Below are positions 17,231 through 25,688 of a stretch of DNA of 64,000 nucleotides, piece after piece. The translations under genes were made by a program, and so were the position numbers. Within the stretch, counting starts at the first letter, position 1; every line of letters begins with the position of its first letter. Under the pieces are notes generated by a model, which had not been told where the DNA came from, did not search any database, and was given only the letters and a program-made list of their open reading frames with translations. This stretch comes from Bhargavaea changchunensis (GTDB taxonomy: Bacteria > Bacillota > Bacilli > Bacillales_A > Planococcaceae), in the NCBI RefSeq assembly GCF_042665595.1, contig NZ_JBHTCT010000012.1:248001-312000 (forward strand), read 5' to 3'.

Positions 17231-18037
17231 TCAAAATTCCCATTCCCCACCGGACAGCCTGTTCAAACCGCATCGGGACAGGGATTCCATGATTCTTTCC
17301 GTCATGCGGCTGTAGCCCTTGCTGTTCGGATGGAAAAAGTCAGTGTGATAGACAAGATCCCGATTGGAGACGAACAGATCGTCCACCGGGACAAAACATG
17401 CCCTTCCGTCCGCAACCGCCGCATCTTCGAGGACGCCGTTCCATTCGGAGAGGATCCCGTCAAAATCACTTTCTTCATCGGTCACTACCGTCAGCGGGTT
17501 ATAGAGGCCGAGGATAATGAGTACGGCATCAGGATTGGCCCTGCGGACCTGAAAAAGCGAAGTCGACAGACTGTTCATGAACGGTTCCAGCTTTCCTTCG
17601 AAAGCTTTCGCGTCGAGATTGAACAAATCCTGCTTGACGACTTTCATCAGGTCGTTTCCTCCAATTGTCAAGGTAAGGATGTCGGCTTCCGCTATGGCCT
17701 CACGTACCCGGGGATCGGAAAGCTGACCTTCAAGCTGATCACTTCGCCGCCCCCTTTTCGCCAGGTTCTGGATGTCGACATTTTTGACGCCTTTCCACTC
17801 CTCCATCCTAACCGCGAGGCGGCCGACGTATCCTTCCCGTTTCATTTCATCACCGACTCCCTGGGTAAGGGAGTCCCCGAGACCGACAAGTACGACTGTT
17901 CTGGGGGCAAAGGTCGGTGGCACCTCGTATTCTCCGAAGCCGCTTTCTCCAATCTCCCCGAAGCCGCCCGGATTGCCTCCCGGCATACACCCGGACAGGA
18001 AAAGGATCGCGGCAAGCATCCAAATCCATTTTTTCAT
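17231..18037 (-). CDS. GDSL/SGNH family lipase-like lipoprotein (YpmR-like)
   Basis: Lipoprotein of 268 residues with lipobox LFLSGC (Cys about residue 17), a Gly-rich spacer, and an SGNH hydrolase domain: block I GLGDSLTQGVGD near 52-63 (Ser nucleophile), block III IGGNDLMK near 124, and block V DFFHPNSKGYSRM near 240 (Asp and His). All four signature residues are present. Substrate unknown; an acyl ester or cell-envelope polymer is likely for the family. First of the run ypmR-ypmS-msrA-msrB-yozE. Confidence 0.9.
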   Translation of the reverse strand: MKKWIWMLAAILFLSGCMPGGNPGGFGEIGESGFGEYEVPPTFAPRTVVLVGLGDSLTQGVGDEMKREGYVGRLAVRMEEWKGVKNVDIQNLAKRGRRSDQLEGQLSDPRVREAIAEADILTLTIGGNDLMKVVKQDLFNLDAKAFEGKLEPFMNSLSTSLFQVRRANPDAVLIILGLYNPLTVVTDEESDFDGILSEWNGVLEDAAVADGRACFVPVDDLFVSNRDLVYHTDFFHPNSKGYSRMTERIMESLSRCGLNRLSGGEWEF

Positions 18038-18060
18038 TTCTCTATTCCCCTTTTCGAAAC

Positions 18061-18089
18061 AAAAGACGGGGAACCCCAGGCTCCCCGCC
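18061..18089 (-). terminator. Terminator after the DegV gene
   Basis: A GC-rich stem (GCGGGGA/TCCCCGT arms) followed on the minus strand by TTTTGTTT, between the DegV stop and the GDSL start. Confidence 0.75.
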
Positions 18090-18097
18090 TTCCATGC

Positions 18098-18937
18098 TCA
18101 ATCCCAGTAGTACATGAAGCCGATAGCTCCGGGACCGGTATGGGTACTGATGACAGGAGAGGTGAACATCAGTTTCACTTCCTTGAATCCGTCCTCTTCG
18201 ATCATCTGCTTGAGCGGGGCCGCCATCGCAAGGCCGTTGGCATGGGAGATGCCGACCGCCCGGAGCTTGCGGCCGACCGTCTGCTCCTTGAAATCTTTGA
18301 AAAGCTGCCGTACGACCTGCTTGTGGCTTCTCGCCTTTCCGACAGGCATGTAAACACCATCCTTAAGGGCCGCAATCGGCTTGATGTTCATCAGGGAACC
18401 GATCATCGCTTTCCCCTTCCCGATCCTTCCTCCCTTGACGAGGTTCTCCAGTGTATCCACTACGACATATAGTGCAGTGTTTTTCCGTATGGTGTCGACG
18501 CGTTTCAATATCTCTTCGAAGTCTTTTCCGTCCTTTGCCATCCTGGCAGCTTCGATCACCTGGAACGTCAGTCCGAAGGAGATGAACTCCGAATCTATTA
18601 CGGTGACGTCGGCATCGGCCAGCTCGGCCGCTGCTCTGGCCGACTCGACGGTTCCGCTCATCCCGCCGGTCATATGGATGGATAGAATCTTTCCGCCGTC
18701 TTTTCCGAGGGACTCGTATAGCTCCTTAAAAACACCGACTGGCGGCTGCGAACTTTTCGGCAGTTCTTCGCTTTTATCCATCATGTCCAGGAATTCTTCC
18801 GGGGACAGATCGACCTGATCGGCATAGGTCTTTCCGCCGATCTGGATGGAGAGCGGCACGACATGGATGCCGAGTTCACGGACGGTCTCTCTGCTGATAT
18901 CTGCTGTTGAGTCTGTTACGATATGAATGGTTGTCAT
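18098..18937 (-). CDS. DegV family fatty-acid-binding protein
   Basis: Cytoplasmic EDD-fold protein of 279 residues. DegV (FakB) proteins hold a fatty acid while FakA kinase phosphorylates it, feeding exogenous fatty acids into phospholipid synthesis. Features: N-terminal IVTDSTADISRE, the MTGGMSGTVESA loop near 88 that binds the carboxylate, NLVKGGRIGKGKAMIGSLMN near 165, and SPVISTHTGPGAIGF near 262. AAGGGG precedes the ATG. No fakA here. A PlsC-type acyltransferase is encoded 1.5 kb away, which fits a lipid theme but is not proof. Confidence 0.92.
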   Translation of the reverse strand: MTTIHIVTDSTADISRETVRELGIHVVPLSIQIGGKTYADQVDLSPEEFLDMMDKSEELPKSSQPPVGVFKELYESLGKDGGKILSIHMTGGMSGTVESARAAAELADADVTVIDSEFISFGLTFQVIEAARMAKDGKDFEEILKRVDTIRKNTALYVVVDTLENLVKGGRIGKGKAMIGSLMNIKPIAALKDGVYMPVGKARSHKQVVRQLFKDFKEQTVGRKLRAVGISHANGLAMAAPLKQMIEEDGFKEVKLMFTSPVISTHTGPGAIGFMYYWD

Positions 18938-19030
18938 CTTGTCGCCCCTTCAGATTACGCTGATTCGCTTGCTGGTATTGGTGGTAAGAGAAGAATAGAA
19001 TCCGGCGGACGGCAAGTCAAGGAAAGAGAG

Positions 19031-19669
19031 GTGGAGGCATTGGCCTTCGACTATAAGAACAAGAAAGAAGAATTGTGGAATGCCATCACGCACGGACTCG
19101 GTTTCGCACTGAGCATTCCTGCACTCGTTTTCCTTATCCTGAAGGGCAGCGAGTATCGTTCCGCGCTCCACATTACCGCATATACCATTTTCGGCGTCTC
19201 GATGCTGGTACTGTACCTCATGTCGACATTGCTTCATAGTATGCCTGCAAAATATAAGCGATTCTTTTCAATCCTCGACCATTCGTCCATTTATGTGCTG
19301 ATAGCAGGAACCTACACCCCGCTTGTCCTCACCTCACTCGGCGGGACGCTTGGCTGGACCCTTTTTGGAATCGTCTGGGGACTTGCAATCCTTGGTATCC
19401 TGTTTAAGGTATTCTTCATCCACCGGTATGAAGCGGTCTCCCTTATCTTCTACATCGCGATGGGCTGGCTGATCATATTTGCAATCCGCCCGCTCCATGC
19501 AGTGATCGGCACCGGAGGGATCACGCTCCTGGTCATCGGCGGTCTTCTTTATACCGTCGGCGCCATTTTCTACGCCTGGCGGCGGATCCCCTACAACCAT
19601 GCCATCTGGCATCTGTTTGTCATCGGGGGAAGTGCCGCGATGTATTTCTCCATATTGCTTTATTCATGA
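19031..19669 (+). CDS. Haemolysin III family membrane protein (YplQ-like)
   Basis: Seven-helix membrane protein of about 212 residues of the haemolysin III/PAQR family. It shows ELWNAITHGLGF near the N-terminus, the conserved Ser and His residues LLHSMP, FSILDHSSIYVLIAGTYTP and the C-terminal HAIWHLFVIGGSAAMYF (His in metal site of the family). Start is uncertain: GTG 19031 (with AAGGA upstream) or TTG 19040 (after GGTGGAGG); both give proteins of normal length. Position beside the DegV, YpkP-like acyltransferase and dfrA-thyA genes is conserved in Bacillus. Confidence 0.9.
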   Translation: MEALAFDYKNKKEELWNAITHGLGFALSIPALVFLILKGSEYRSALHITAYTIFGVSMLVLYLMSTLLHSMPAKYKRFFSILDHSSIYVLIAGTYTPLVLTSLGGTLGWTLFGIVWGLAILGILFKVFFIHRYEAVSLIFYIAMGWLIIFAIRPLHAVIGTGGITLLVIGGLLYTVGAIFYAWRRIPYNHAIWHLFVIGGSAAMYFSILLYS

Positions 19670-19672
19670 TGG

Positions 19673-19701
19673 GCAGCCGGTTTTCCGGCTGCTTTTTCTT
19701 G
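19673..19701 (+). terminator. Terminator after haemolysin III gene
   Basis: Stem GCAGCCGG/CCGGCTGC with TTTT loop and TTTTTCTT tail, three bases after the stop codon. Confidence 0.9.
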
Positions 19702-19710
19702 TCCGATTGT

Positions 19711-20475
19711 TTATGCCGGCCTGCCGGCTTCCTGCTGCCGCTTCTCCCTGGCCCGTACCGCTGTTGCTTCACGGATCCGCTCTTGTACAAGACGAGTGAT
19801 CTCAGCTGCTGAACGTCCGAGAATCTCCTGATGGCTCACGGCTTCCAGGACATCAACTGTTACGGTTGCCGGCCTGATCCGGTTTTTGTTCTGTTCCATG
19901 ATTTCCGAGGTGCCATGGATGGTAACCGGAACAATCGGGACGCCGCCTTCTTCGGCGATGCGCACAAACCCGGTCTTAAAGTCCCGCGGATCTTTTCCGC
20001 GGCTCCTGGTCCCCTCCGGGAAGATGAGCATGGAGTGACCGGAGCGGAGCTTTTCCGCCATTCCACGTATGGAGCGTATTGCACTCCGCCTGTCCGACCG
20101 ATCAATAAATACACAGTTCATTTCTTCCATCCAATCACGGATGACCGGCAATTTCCGGACTTCCTCCTTGGACATGAATCCGAACGGCTTTGGGAGGTGG
20201 GCGATCAAAACCGGAATGTCAAAATTCCCTTCATGGTTGCTGACGAACAGCACCGGGCCGTCAGGCAATGTTCCCCTGATGAACATTCGGACATCACTGT
20301 TTGTCCTGCGCAATATCCCGGTTGCCCACTTCCGCGGCTCCTTGCTGACCGTTTCGGCGAGCTTTTCTGTCGGGGCGGAGCCTTTCAGCCTGCGGATCTG
20401 CCTGAGGGCAGGAATGGAAAAGGGCAAATAGCCAAAAAGATAGCCGTATGTCCGGATGGAGCGTACCGCATTCAA
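19711..20475 (-). CDS. 1-acyl-sn-glycerol-3-phosphate acyltransferase-like protein (YpkP-like)
   Basis: PlsC-family acyltransferase of 254 residues, likely acting at the cytoplasmic membrane face in phospholipid synthesis. The HX4D motif is NHEGNFD at about 80-86, the second block is VFIDRSDRRSA, and the third is FPEGTRSRG near 152; the fourth is VPIVPVTIHG. The start is TTG 20475, which overlaps the dfrA stop by 4 bases (TTGA), so it is translationally coupled to dfrA. The nearby ATG is out of frame. Acyl donor cannot be told. Confidence 0.9.
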   Translation of the reverse strand: MNAVRSIRTYGYLFGYLPFSIPALRQIRRLKGSAPTEKLAETVSKEPRKWATGILRRTNSDVRMFIRGTLPDGPVLFVSNHEGNFDIPVLIAHLPKPFGFMSKEEVRKLPVIRDWMEEMNCVFIDRSDRRSAIRSIRGMAEKLRSGHSMLIFPEGTRSRGKDPRDFKTGFVRIAEEGGVPIVPVTIHGTSEIMEQNKNRIRPATVTVDVLEAVSHQEILGRSAAEITRLVQERIREATAVRAREKRQQEAGRPA

Positions 20476-20963
20476 AGCGTCTGCTTCCTCTCAAAAATCC
20501 GGTAATCATATGGGATGCCATCATCCGAATGATGTTCTTCGGATTGGGATACAAGAACCCAGCCTTCCCTGTATTCCGGGAAATACGTATCTCCGTCGAA
20601 TGGCTGTTTTACCAATGTGACATAGAGCCGGTCAACCTGATCCATCAGTTCATTGAACAGGCCGGCGCCCCCGATCACCATCACTTCCGGCGCATATTCC
20701 TCCGCACGACTGATAGCATCCTTGACGGAGTTCACGACAACAGCCCCTTCGGCCTGATAGTCTGGATTGCGCGTAACAACGATGTTGAGGCGCCCGGGGA
20801 GCGGACGGCCGATCGATTCGTACGTCTTGCGTCCCATGACCATCGCCTTGCCCATCGTCTGTTTTTTAAAATAAGCCAGGTCACCCGGAAGATGCCAAGG
20901 CAGCTGATTGTCTTTGCCGATCACGAGATTCGGATCATGTGCCACAATATAGGAAATCATCAT
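20472..20963 (-). CDS. dfrA: Dihydrofolate reductase
   Basis: NADPH-dependent reduction of dihydrofolate; regenerates the folate oxidised by ThyA, encoded directly upstream. About 163 residues, typical chromosomal type, with IGKDNQLPWHLPGDLAYFK (catalytic Asp in the family position), MGRKTYESIGRPLPGR near 43-58 and VMVIGGAGLFN near 95. AAAGGAGG precedes two consecutive ATGs (20963, 20960). Spacing of 15 bases from thyA and coupling to the acyltransferase gene indicate an operon thyA-dfrA-plsC. Confidence 0.96.
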   Translation of the reverse strand: MMISYIVAHDPNLVIGKDNQLPWHLPGDLAYFKKQTMGKAMVMGRKTYESIGRPLPGRLNIVVTRNPDYQAEGAVVVNSVKDAISRAEEYAPEVMVIGGAGLFNELMDQVDRLYVTLVKQPFDGDTYFPEYREGWVLVSQSEEHHSDDGIPYDYRIFERKQTL

Positions 20964-20978
20964 TTATCCTCCTTTGAA

Positions 20979-21923
20979 TCACACCGCGATCGGCGCTTTG
21001 ATTTTCGGATGCGGATCGTATCCTTCCACGCGGATATCCGAAGTCTCCAGTTCGAAAATTGATTTGTCGTCTGCATCAATGACAAGTGACGGCAATTGTC
21101 TCGGTTCACGGGAAAGTTGTTCGTTTACCTGGTCGAAGTGATTGGAGTAAATATGCGCGTCACCGAGCGTATGGACAAACTCTCCCGGTTCGAGACCTGT
21201 CTCCCGTGCGATCAGATGGGTCAGAAGAGCATAGGAAGCAATATTGAACGGCACGCCGAGGAAGACATCCGCGCTCCTCTGGTAAAGCTGGCAGGAAAGC
21301 TTGCCGTCCGCCACGTAGAACTGGAACAGCGTGTGGCACGGCGGCAGCGCCATATCCTCCACCTCGGCAGGATTCCACGCGCTCACGATATGACGCCGGG
21401 AATCCGGGTTGTTCCGGATCGAACCAAGGACATTCTTGAGCTGGTCGATTGTCCCGTCGCGGCCGTCCGGCCAGGAACGCCATTGCCTTCCGTATACCGG
21501 CCCGAGGTCCCCGTAGGCTTTCGCGAACTGGTCATCAGACAGGATCAATTCACGAAACTTGTCCATTTCATGATCAAGGACTTCTTTAAATGCGGGATTC
21601 TTCGCTGCCCGCCTGCCGAAATCCGTCATGTCCGGGCCGCTGTATTCACTACTTTGCACGTATTTCTCAAATGCCCATTCATCCCAAATGGGGTTCTTCT
21701 CTTCAATCAATGTCCGGACGTTCGTGTCCCCTTTGATAAACCAGAGCAGTTCCGAAACAATCAGCCGGAACGCCGTTTTTTTCGTCGTCAAGAGCGGGAA
21801 CCCATCGCTCAGGTCGAACCGCATCTGATGGCCGAAAATACTCCGTGTCCCGGTGCCTGTGCGGTCCCCCTTGTCCGTTCCGTTTTCCATGATTGTTCTG
21901 CAAAGCTGCAGGTATTGTTCCAT
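20979..21923 (-). CDS. thyA: Thymidylate synthase ThyA
   Basis: Converts dUMP and methylene-tetrahydrofolate to dTMP and dihydrofolate. The 314 residues include the roughly 50-residue insert of the long ThyA form (the stretch around WAFEKYVQSSEYSG and FGRRAAKNPAFKEV) found in many Firmicutes. Catalytic Cys is in ALPPCHTLFQFY near 195, with CQLYQRSADVFLGVPFNIASYA (split here as CQLYQRSAD and FLGVPFNIASY) and the N-terminal DRTGTGTRSIFG. First gene of the thyA-dfrA-acyltransferase operon. Confidence 0.97.
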   Translation of the reverse strand: MEQYLQLCRTIMENGTDKGDRTGTGTRSIFGHQMRFDLSDGFPLLTTKKTAFRLIVSELLWFIKGDTNVRTLIEEKNPIWDEWAFEKYVQSSEYSGPDMTDFGRRAAKNPAFKEVLDHEMDKFRELILSDDQFAKAYGDLGPVYGRQWRSWPDGRDGTIDQLKNVLGSIRNNPDSRRHIVSAWNPAEVEDMALPPCHTLFQFYVADGKLSCQLYQRSADVFLGVPFNIASYALLTHLIARETGLEPGEFVHTLGDAHIYSNHFDQVNEQLSREPRQLPSLVIDADDKSIFELETSDIRVEGYDPHPKIKAPIAV

Positions 21924-22025
21924 CCCGCATGCCTCCTTATAATTTCATTGAAACGCCAGGTCGCTTATGTATGCTTACCGTTCGATCTACCCAATTCTAA
22001 CACGCCCGCCACGCTTTTTATCAAC

Positions 22026-22060
22026 ACAAAGCCGGCATGGAATCAAAACTCCATGCCGGC
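22026..22060 (-). terminator. Terminator after the YpjP-like gene
   Basis: GCCGGCATGGA and its near-complement CTCCATGCCGGC flank a short loop, five bases past the stop at 22065; followed by CTTTGTGTT on the minus strand. Confidence 0.75.
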
Positions 22061-22064
22061 CTTT

Positions 22065-22649
22065 TCAAGACAGCCATTTAGGGGGTGTGTTCTTGGACCA
22101 GAAAATATCGCCCAGGACGATATGGCGGCTGTATCCGTCTTCTGCCGTGTGGTAGTGAAAGTTGAAATAGTAACCGTCGAGCGGACGCTTGTCCGTCCGT
22201 ACGTGAAAGCGGATCAGGTCCTCGCCGCTTTCTGTGTCGAAAATGTGAAAGATTTTTTCCGAGTAGCCGCCGGCGGGCTGTTCGCTGATCGAAAGAGAAC
22301 GGACTGCATCATCGTCAATCGATGCAAGTGTCATCTCGATCGCCTCTTCGATCTTCGGGAGGATAACCTGATCGAACTCATCTGAGATGGTCGGGCCGAT
22401 TTTCGAGCCGAACTTTTCGTATGACTGATCACGTGCTGCAACCTTTGCCAATTCGGCAAAGGGCGCTTCATCCGTATCGGTGATCGCTGAAGGCAGTTCG
22501 GCCGCAACGGCGGTACCGGTGCTGCCCGCAATTTCCTTATGGCCCCGTTCATCAAGCAGTTGATCCCAGATTTCATGGCTCGGTGTGATAAAGCCGAATG
22601 TGACGAGCGCCACGGCAGCCATCAGAGACTTCTGAATCCACTTCTTCAT
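22065..22649 (-). CDS. YpjP-like secreted or membrane-anchored protein
   Basis: Protein of 194 residues with an N-terminal hydrophobic segment (MKKWIQKSLMAAVALVTFGF) that acts as signal or anchor, then an acidic domain with a Tyr/His-rich stretch (YYFNFHYHTAEDGYSRHIVLG). It matches my recollection of the YpjP family, which lies beside thymidylate synthase in Bacillus; role unknown. ATG 22649 follows GGGGGAAG; in-frame codons further up lack a ribosome site. Conservation of this neighbourhood supports the name more than any motif does. Confidence 0.75.
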   Translation of the reverse strand: MKKWIQKSLMAAVALVTFGFITPSHEIWDQLLDERGHKEIAGSTGTAVAAELPSAITDTDEAPFAELAKVAARDQSYEKFGSKIGPTISDEFDQVILPKIEEAIEMTLASIDDDAVRSLSISEQPAGGYSEKIFHIFDTESGEDLIRFHVRTDKRPLDGYYFNFHYHTAEDGYSRHIVLGDIFWSKNTPPKWLS

Positions 22650-22783
22650 GGTCTTCCCCCCGCTTTTTCTATTTGCCGGCACATATTGCCGCTGGTTTGT
22701 ATAGTGGTTTCCTTCTCGCTGTTTTCATTGTACAATAGACGAGGACTGAATATAAATAGTTCCCAAGCTCCAAAGGAGGTACA

Positions 22784-22864
22784 ATGATGGACGCAAGCAT
22801 CTGGATTGGAATCGGCTTCCTCGGGCTTCTTGCCTATCTGAGCTACTTCAACTTCACCCACTGA
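22784..22864 (+). CDS. 26-residue hydrophobic small protein
   Basis: Short plus-strand ORF with an ideal ribosome site AAAGGAGGT four bases before two consecutive ATGs. The predicted peptide begins MMDASIWIGIGFLGLL and ends YLSYFNFTH: one membrane helix with a short acidic start and a His end. A bidirectional hairpin terminator lies 34 bases after the stop, giving a complete mini-gene. It is divergent from the YpjP-like gene. No family recognised; confidence rests on the ribosome site and the terminator. Confidence 0.6.
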   Translation: MMDASIWIGIGFLGLLAYLSYFNFTH

Positions 22865-22897
22865 TCAGCAATCAAACTCCCCCTTTCCGGGGAACAA

Positions 22898-22928
22898 GAA
22901 ACTCCCTGAGCAACGCTCAGGGAGTTTC
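22898..22928. terminator. Bidirectional terminator between convergent genes
   Basis: A 13-14 bp stem GAAACTCCCTGAGC/GCTCAGGGAGTTTC with an AAC loop; flanking A and T runs serve the small plus-strand ORF and the minus-strand gene ending inside it at 22917. Confidence 0.85.
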
Positions 22929-23183
22929 TTCATCTTTCTCCTCGATCTCCGATTGTTGCCCGATCAGCCGTTTATAGGCGCTTTCTTCTTCTGACATTGC
23001 AGCAGATAGAATCTTATGGGTTGCGGATAGATAGATGGCCGCGGCCTCTGAATTTCCGGACTCCGCCTCTTCGATTCCCTTCGGTATCTGTTCAAGCAGC
23101 AATTTGATTTTTTCTCTCGTCCGTTCACGGGAATCGTGAATCTGATTTAGCCGTTCAAGTACTTGCTCCAAGTGGTCACTCAT
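22917..23183 (-). CDS. Short coiled-coil protein of unknown function
   Basis: An 88-residue, strongly charged helical protein beginning MSDHLEQVLERLNQIHDSRE and ending in an acidic tail (EEKDEETP). Heptad-like hydrophobic spacing suggests a coiled coil; no signal, membrane segment or cysteine. ATG 23183 is preceded by AAGGAG. Its 3' end overlaps the terminator hairpin. It may be the last gene of, or independent from, the methyltransferase-bacilliredoxin operon 130 bases upstream. No family recognised. Confidence 0.7.
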   Translation of the reverse strand: MSDHLEQVLERLNQIHDSRERTREKIKLLLEQIPKGIEEAESGNSEAAAIYLSATHKILSAAMSEEESAYKRLIGQQSEIEEKDEETP

Positions 23184-23315
23184 ATCGGATATCTCCTTCT
23201 GCAATCCTTTGAATGCTTTTATTATACAAAAACAAGCAAGTCTGCTAACGCTTTTTTTGAATGAACCGCATCAAAAAGGCCGCACAGATGGTTCGTGCGG
23301 CTGTCTTTCATGACA

Positions 23316-24098
23316 TTATTTTCCGATAAATCCGTAATGAAACTTCGTGTTCGGACGGTCGATTCTCGTGAAGCCATATCGTCCGAAAAGTTCCGATCGG
23401 AAGTGGGCTTTCAGCACGACCCGCTTCCGGGCAACACGGACAGCTTCCCGGAATAGTTCACTATCCGGCAGATCATGGACGCCGGCGGAACGGAGTGGCG
23501 CGAAGGCCGCAGCTTCCTCGATCGCTTCTTCGAACATCGGATCGAGGTAAACGATATCGTAGCTGTCCGACTCGCAGCTTTTCAAAAATTCTGCAGCACG
23601 GACATTCCGTACTTCGATCCGTCGCATGGCATCCAGCACGTCTTGCGGCGAGTCGCTGTACGTTATAAGCCCGCGCCCGACAATATAGGTGACGATCGGA
23701 TCGGCCTCGCATGCGGTCACCTGACCGGAAGGGCCTGTGACGAACGAGGCGACGGTGCTGTCAGAAGCAAGGCCCATCGTGCAATCGAGGAAAGTGTCCC
23801 CAGGCTTCAGACCGCACACATCGACCAATGCGTCATTTCCTCCGTCCTGGAGCCGTTTGATGCGAATGGCGGCAAGTCCCGGATGGAAAAACAACGGCTT
23901 CACATCCGGGTCGGTGTGGTACTCGTACCGCTCTTTGCCGGCCACGACCACCGGTCTGCCGAATTCTTTCATCAGCTTGCGGACCGACCGTTTCCTACGG
24001 GGCACAAAGTCTGTGCCGAGTTCCCCGGCCACCTGTTCCGCAAGCCGGACACTTTCATCGTCCGGGTGCTGGCCTGTGGTAACGACGGGCAGGTTCAC
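23316..24098 (-). CDS. Class I SAM-dependent methyltransferase (YpiP-like)
   Basis: Cytoplasmic protein of 260 residues with a Rossmann methyltransferase core: motif I FLDCTMGLASDSTVA near 118 (G-x-G replaced by MGLAS), an acidic residue in ACEADP near 143, and the catalytic-type DPMF in YDIVYLDPMFEEA near 195, resembling rRNA guanine methyltransferases of the RsmJ type. The GTG start overlaps the bacilliredoxin stop (GTGA), so the two are coupled. Bacillus ypiP lies beside the bacilliredoxin gene yphP in the same way. Substrate is not known; 16S rRNA is a guess from the motif. Confidence 0.85.
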   Translation of the reverse strand: MNLPVVTTGQHPDDESVRLAEQVAGELGTDFVPRRKRSVRKLMKEFGRPVVVAGKERYEYHTDPDVKPLFFHPGLAAIRIKRLQDGGNDALVDVCGLKPGDTFLDCTMGLASDSTVASFVTGPSGQVTACEADPIVTYIVGRGLITYSDSPQDVLDAMRRIEVRNVRAAEFLKSCESDSYDIVYLDPMFEEAIEEAAAFAPLRSAGVHDLPDSELFREAVRVARKRVVLKAHFRSELFGRYGFTRIDRPNTKFHYGFIGK

Positions 24099-24529
24099 TT
24101 CACCATCTGCCGGAGAACACCGGAAACATGTTCCTGGACCTGCTCCAGGTCATGGTCTTCAATCTGTTCACGCGGAATGAAGTATTTCAGCTCTGATCCT
24201 TCAAGTACGGCGATCGAAGGCGAGCTTGGCGGCACTTCCTCGAAGTAACCCCGCATTTTCTCTGTTGCTTCCCGGTCCTGCCCCGCGAACACCGTGACAA
24301 GGTTGTCAGGCTTTTTATCCAGTTCCTCCAGCGCTCCGGTCACCGCAGGGCGTGCAAGCCCTGCAGCGCAGCCGCAGACGGAGTTGATGACGACGAGCGA
24401 CGTGCCTTCTGCAGATGACATGAACCCATCCACTTCCTCAGCTGTCGTCAGTTCTTGGAACCCTTGTCCTGTCAGTTCGCGGCGCATCGGTTCCGCCACC
24501 TGCTTCATGTATGCTTCATATGCTTCCAT
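24095..24529 (-). CDS. Bacilliredoxin (BrxA/BrxB, YphP/YqiW family)
   Basis: Thioredoxin-fold protein of 144 residues with the family CGC active site (NSVCGCAAGLARPA, about 52-65). Bacilliredoxins remove bacillithiol from oxidised protein thiols under oxidative or hypochlorite stress. The C-terminal SELKYFIPREQIE block is also typical. ATG is one base past the CvfC gene stop region (3 bases between), with AAAGGGG in the end of that gene as ribosome site. Operon order ABC-F, CvfC, Brx, methyltransferase. Confidence 0.93.
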   Translation of the reverse strand: MEAYEAYMKQVAEPMRRELTGQGFQELTTAEEVDGFMSSAEGTSLVVINSVCGCAAGLARPAVTGALEELDKKPDNLVTVFAGQDREATEKMRGYFEEVPPSSPSIAVLEGSELKYFIPREQIEDHDLEQVQEHVSGVLRQMVK

Positions 24530-24532
24530 CGT

Positions 24533-25666
24533 TCATTCCCCTTTCGCTTTTGTTCTCATCTCGGTCATTTGTTTCCACATCGAGCCTTTTGCTTCCTCCC
24601 CGCCTGCGATTCGGGCCTCGGCCATCTTCGCCTGAAGCTTGACCTCGAACTCCGGATCATCTTCCAGTTCCTTCAGGGCAGGAAGCGCCTTTTCCGTACC
24701 GGTTTCATAAAGATACATCGCGCCCCGCCAGCGGACAATCTTGCTTTTATCCTTCAGCGTGCGGATAGCGAGGTCTTCGAACTCAGTAAAACCGAGGTCG
24801 CTCATCGCGTCGGCCGCTGTCCGGCGAACCGGTGCACTTTTATCTTCCATCGCCTTTTCGATATACGGGACGACAGCCGGATCCTCGATCATACCGAGAT
24901 AGACGACGGCCAGCCGGCGGATCGACATCTTCTCGTCCTTCAGCGCCTCCATAAGGAGCGGGACGTCGGACATATCCGGGTCAGGCAGCTGATCCAGGAG
25001 CCGGAAACGTTCTTCCCAACTGTCTGCCGCCCGGTATTCCTCAAGTGTCACCTTGCGGCGGCCAAGGACCGGTGCCTCTTTCGTCTCGCTTCCGGCCTCC
25101 ATGATGGCGTCCAGCCGTTCCTGCGGGTAGGCCGCTTCGATTTCTTTGACGACCTCTTCGCCGATGTCCTTTTTGTCTCCATACCGGATGCCGTAATCCG
25201 CCCATTTGCGCTGAAGGATATAGTTCTCGTCATCACCTTCCATGAGCACATTCATGGCGTCTACAAACCTCTGGCCGAGACCGAAGCGCTCCTCGCCGCG
25301 GTCATCGAACACCTTTACCTGTAGCGGGACTCCCTTGTACTGCTGGACATGGATGTAGACCTCACCAAAGTGTTCATCCGCTTCGGCGGCTTCGGTGCTG
25401 CCTTCCTGCTCTTCTCCGAACACTTCGCGCACACCGGCGAGGATCGGCTCCCAGTCATATTTGCCGCTCCGCTCGATCGCGAGAAAGTCCATGACTTGAT
25501 AGATGCCTTTAACGCCTTCGATGTTAAAAATCTGCCGGATAAAGTCCGGCGCTTCTTCCAGACTGTCCGGTTTATAGTTGAATGCCTTGCCGAACGGCAG
25601 TTCCCTGTCGATGACCACTTTCATCGAGTTCGGACTCGGCGTTGGTTCGATTGTTACGATTTTCAT
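24533..25666 (-). CDS. cvfC: Conserved virulence factor C family protein with NifU-N and HEAT repeats
   Basis: A 377-residue cytoplasmic protein. The first 90 residues match a NifU N-terminal scaffold-like domain (MKVVIDRELPFGKAFNY, NIEGVKGIYQVMDFLAIER); the C-terminal half carries HEAT-like repeats (LLMEALKDEKMSIRRLAVVY, YIEKAMEDKSAPVRRTAADA, LAIRTLKDKSKIVRWRGAMY). This two-part layout is that of CvfC of Staphylococcus and YpgR of Bacillus. Biochemical role unknown. ATG 25666 is preceded by GGAGG; the open frame extends 38 codons further up into the ABC-F gene without need. It sits between the ABC-F and bacilliredoxin genes with tiny gaps. Confidence 0.88.
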   Translation of the reverse strand: MKIVTIEPTPSPNSMKVVIDRELPFGKAFNYKPDSLEEAPDFIRQIFNIEGVKGIYQVMDFLAIERSGKYDWEPILAGVREVFGEEQEGSTEAAEADEHFGEVYIHVQQYKGVPLQVKVFDDRGEERFGLGQRFVDAMNVLMEGDDENYILQRKWADYGIRYGDKKDIGEEVVKEIEAAYPQERLDAIMEAGSETKEAPVLGRRKVTLEEYRAADSWEERFRLLDQLPDPDMSDVPLLMEALKDEKMSIRRLAVVYLGMIEDPAVVPYIEKAMEDKSAPVRRTAADAMSDLGFTEFEDLAIRTLKDKSKIVRWRGAMYLYETGTEKALPALKELEDDPEFEVKLQAKMAEARIAGGEEAKGSMWKQMTEMRTKAKGE

Positions 25667-25688
25667 GTTCCCATGCCTCCAATGTGAA

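Noticed and set aside
21096..22385. 429-codon plus-strand frame opposite thyA and the YpjP-like gene
   Set aside because: It spans two well-supported genes on the other strand and their terminator; composition is that of an antisense frame.
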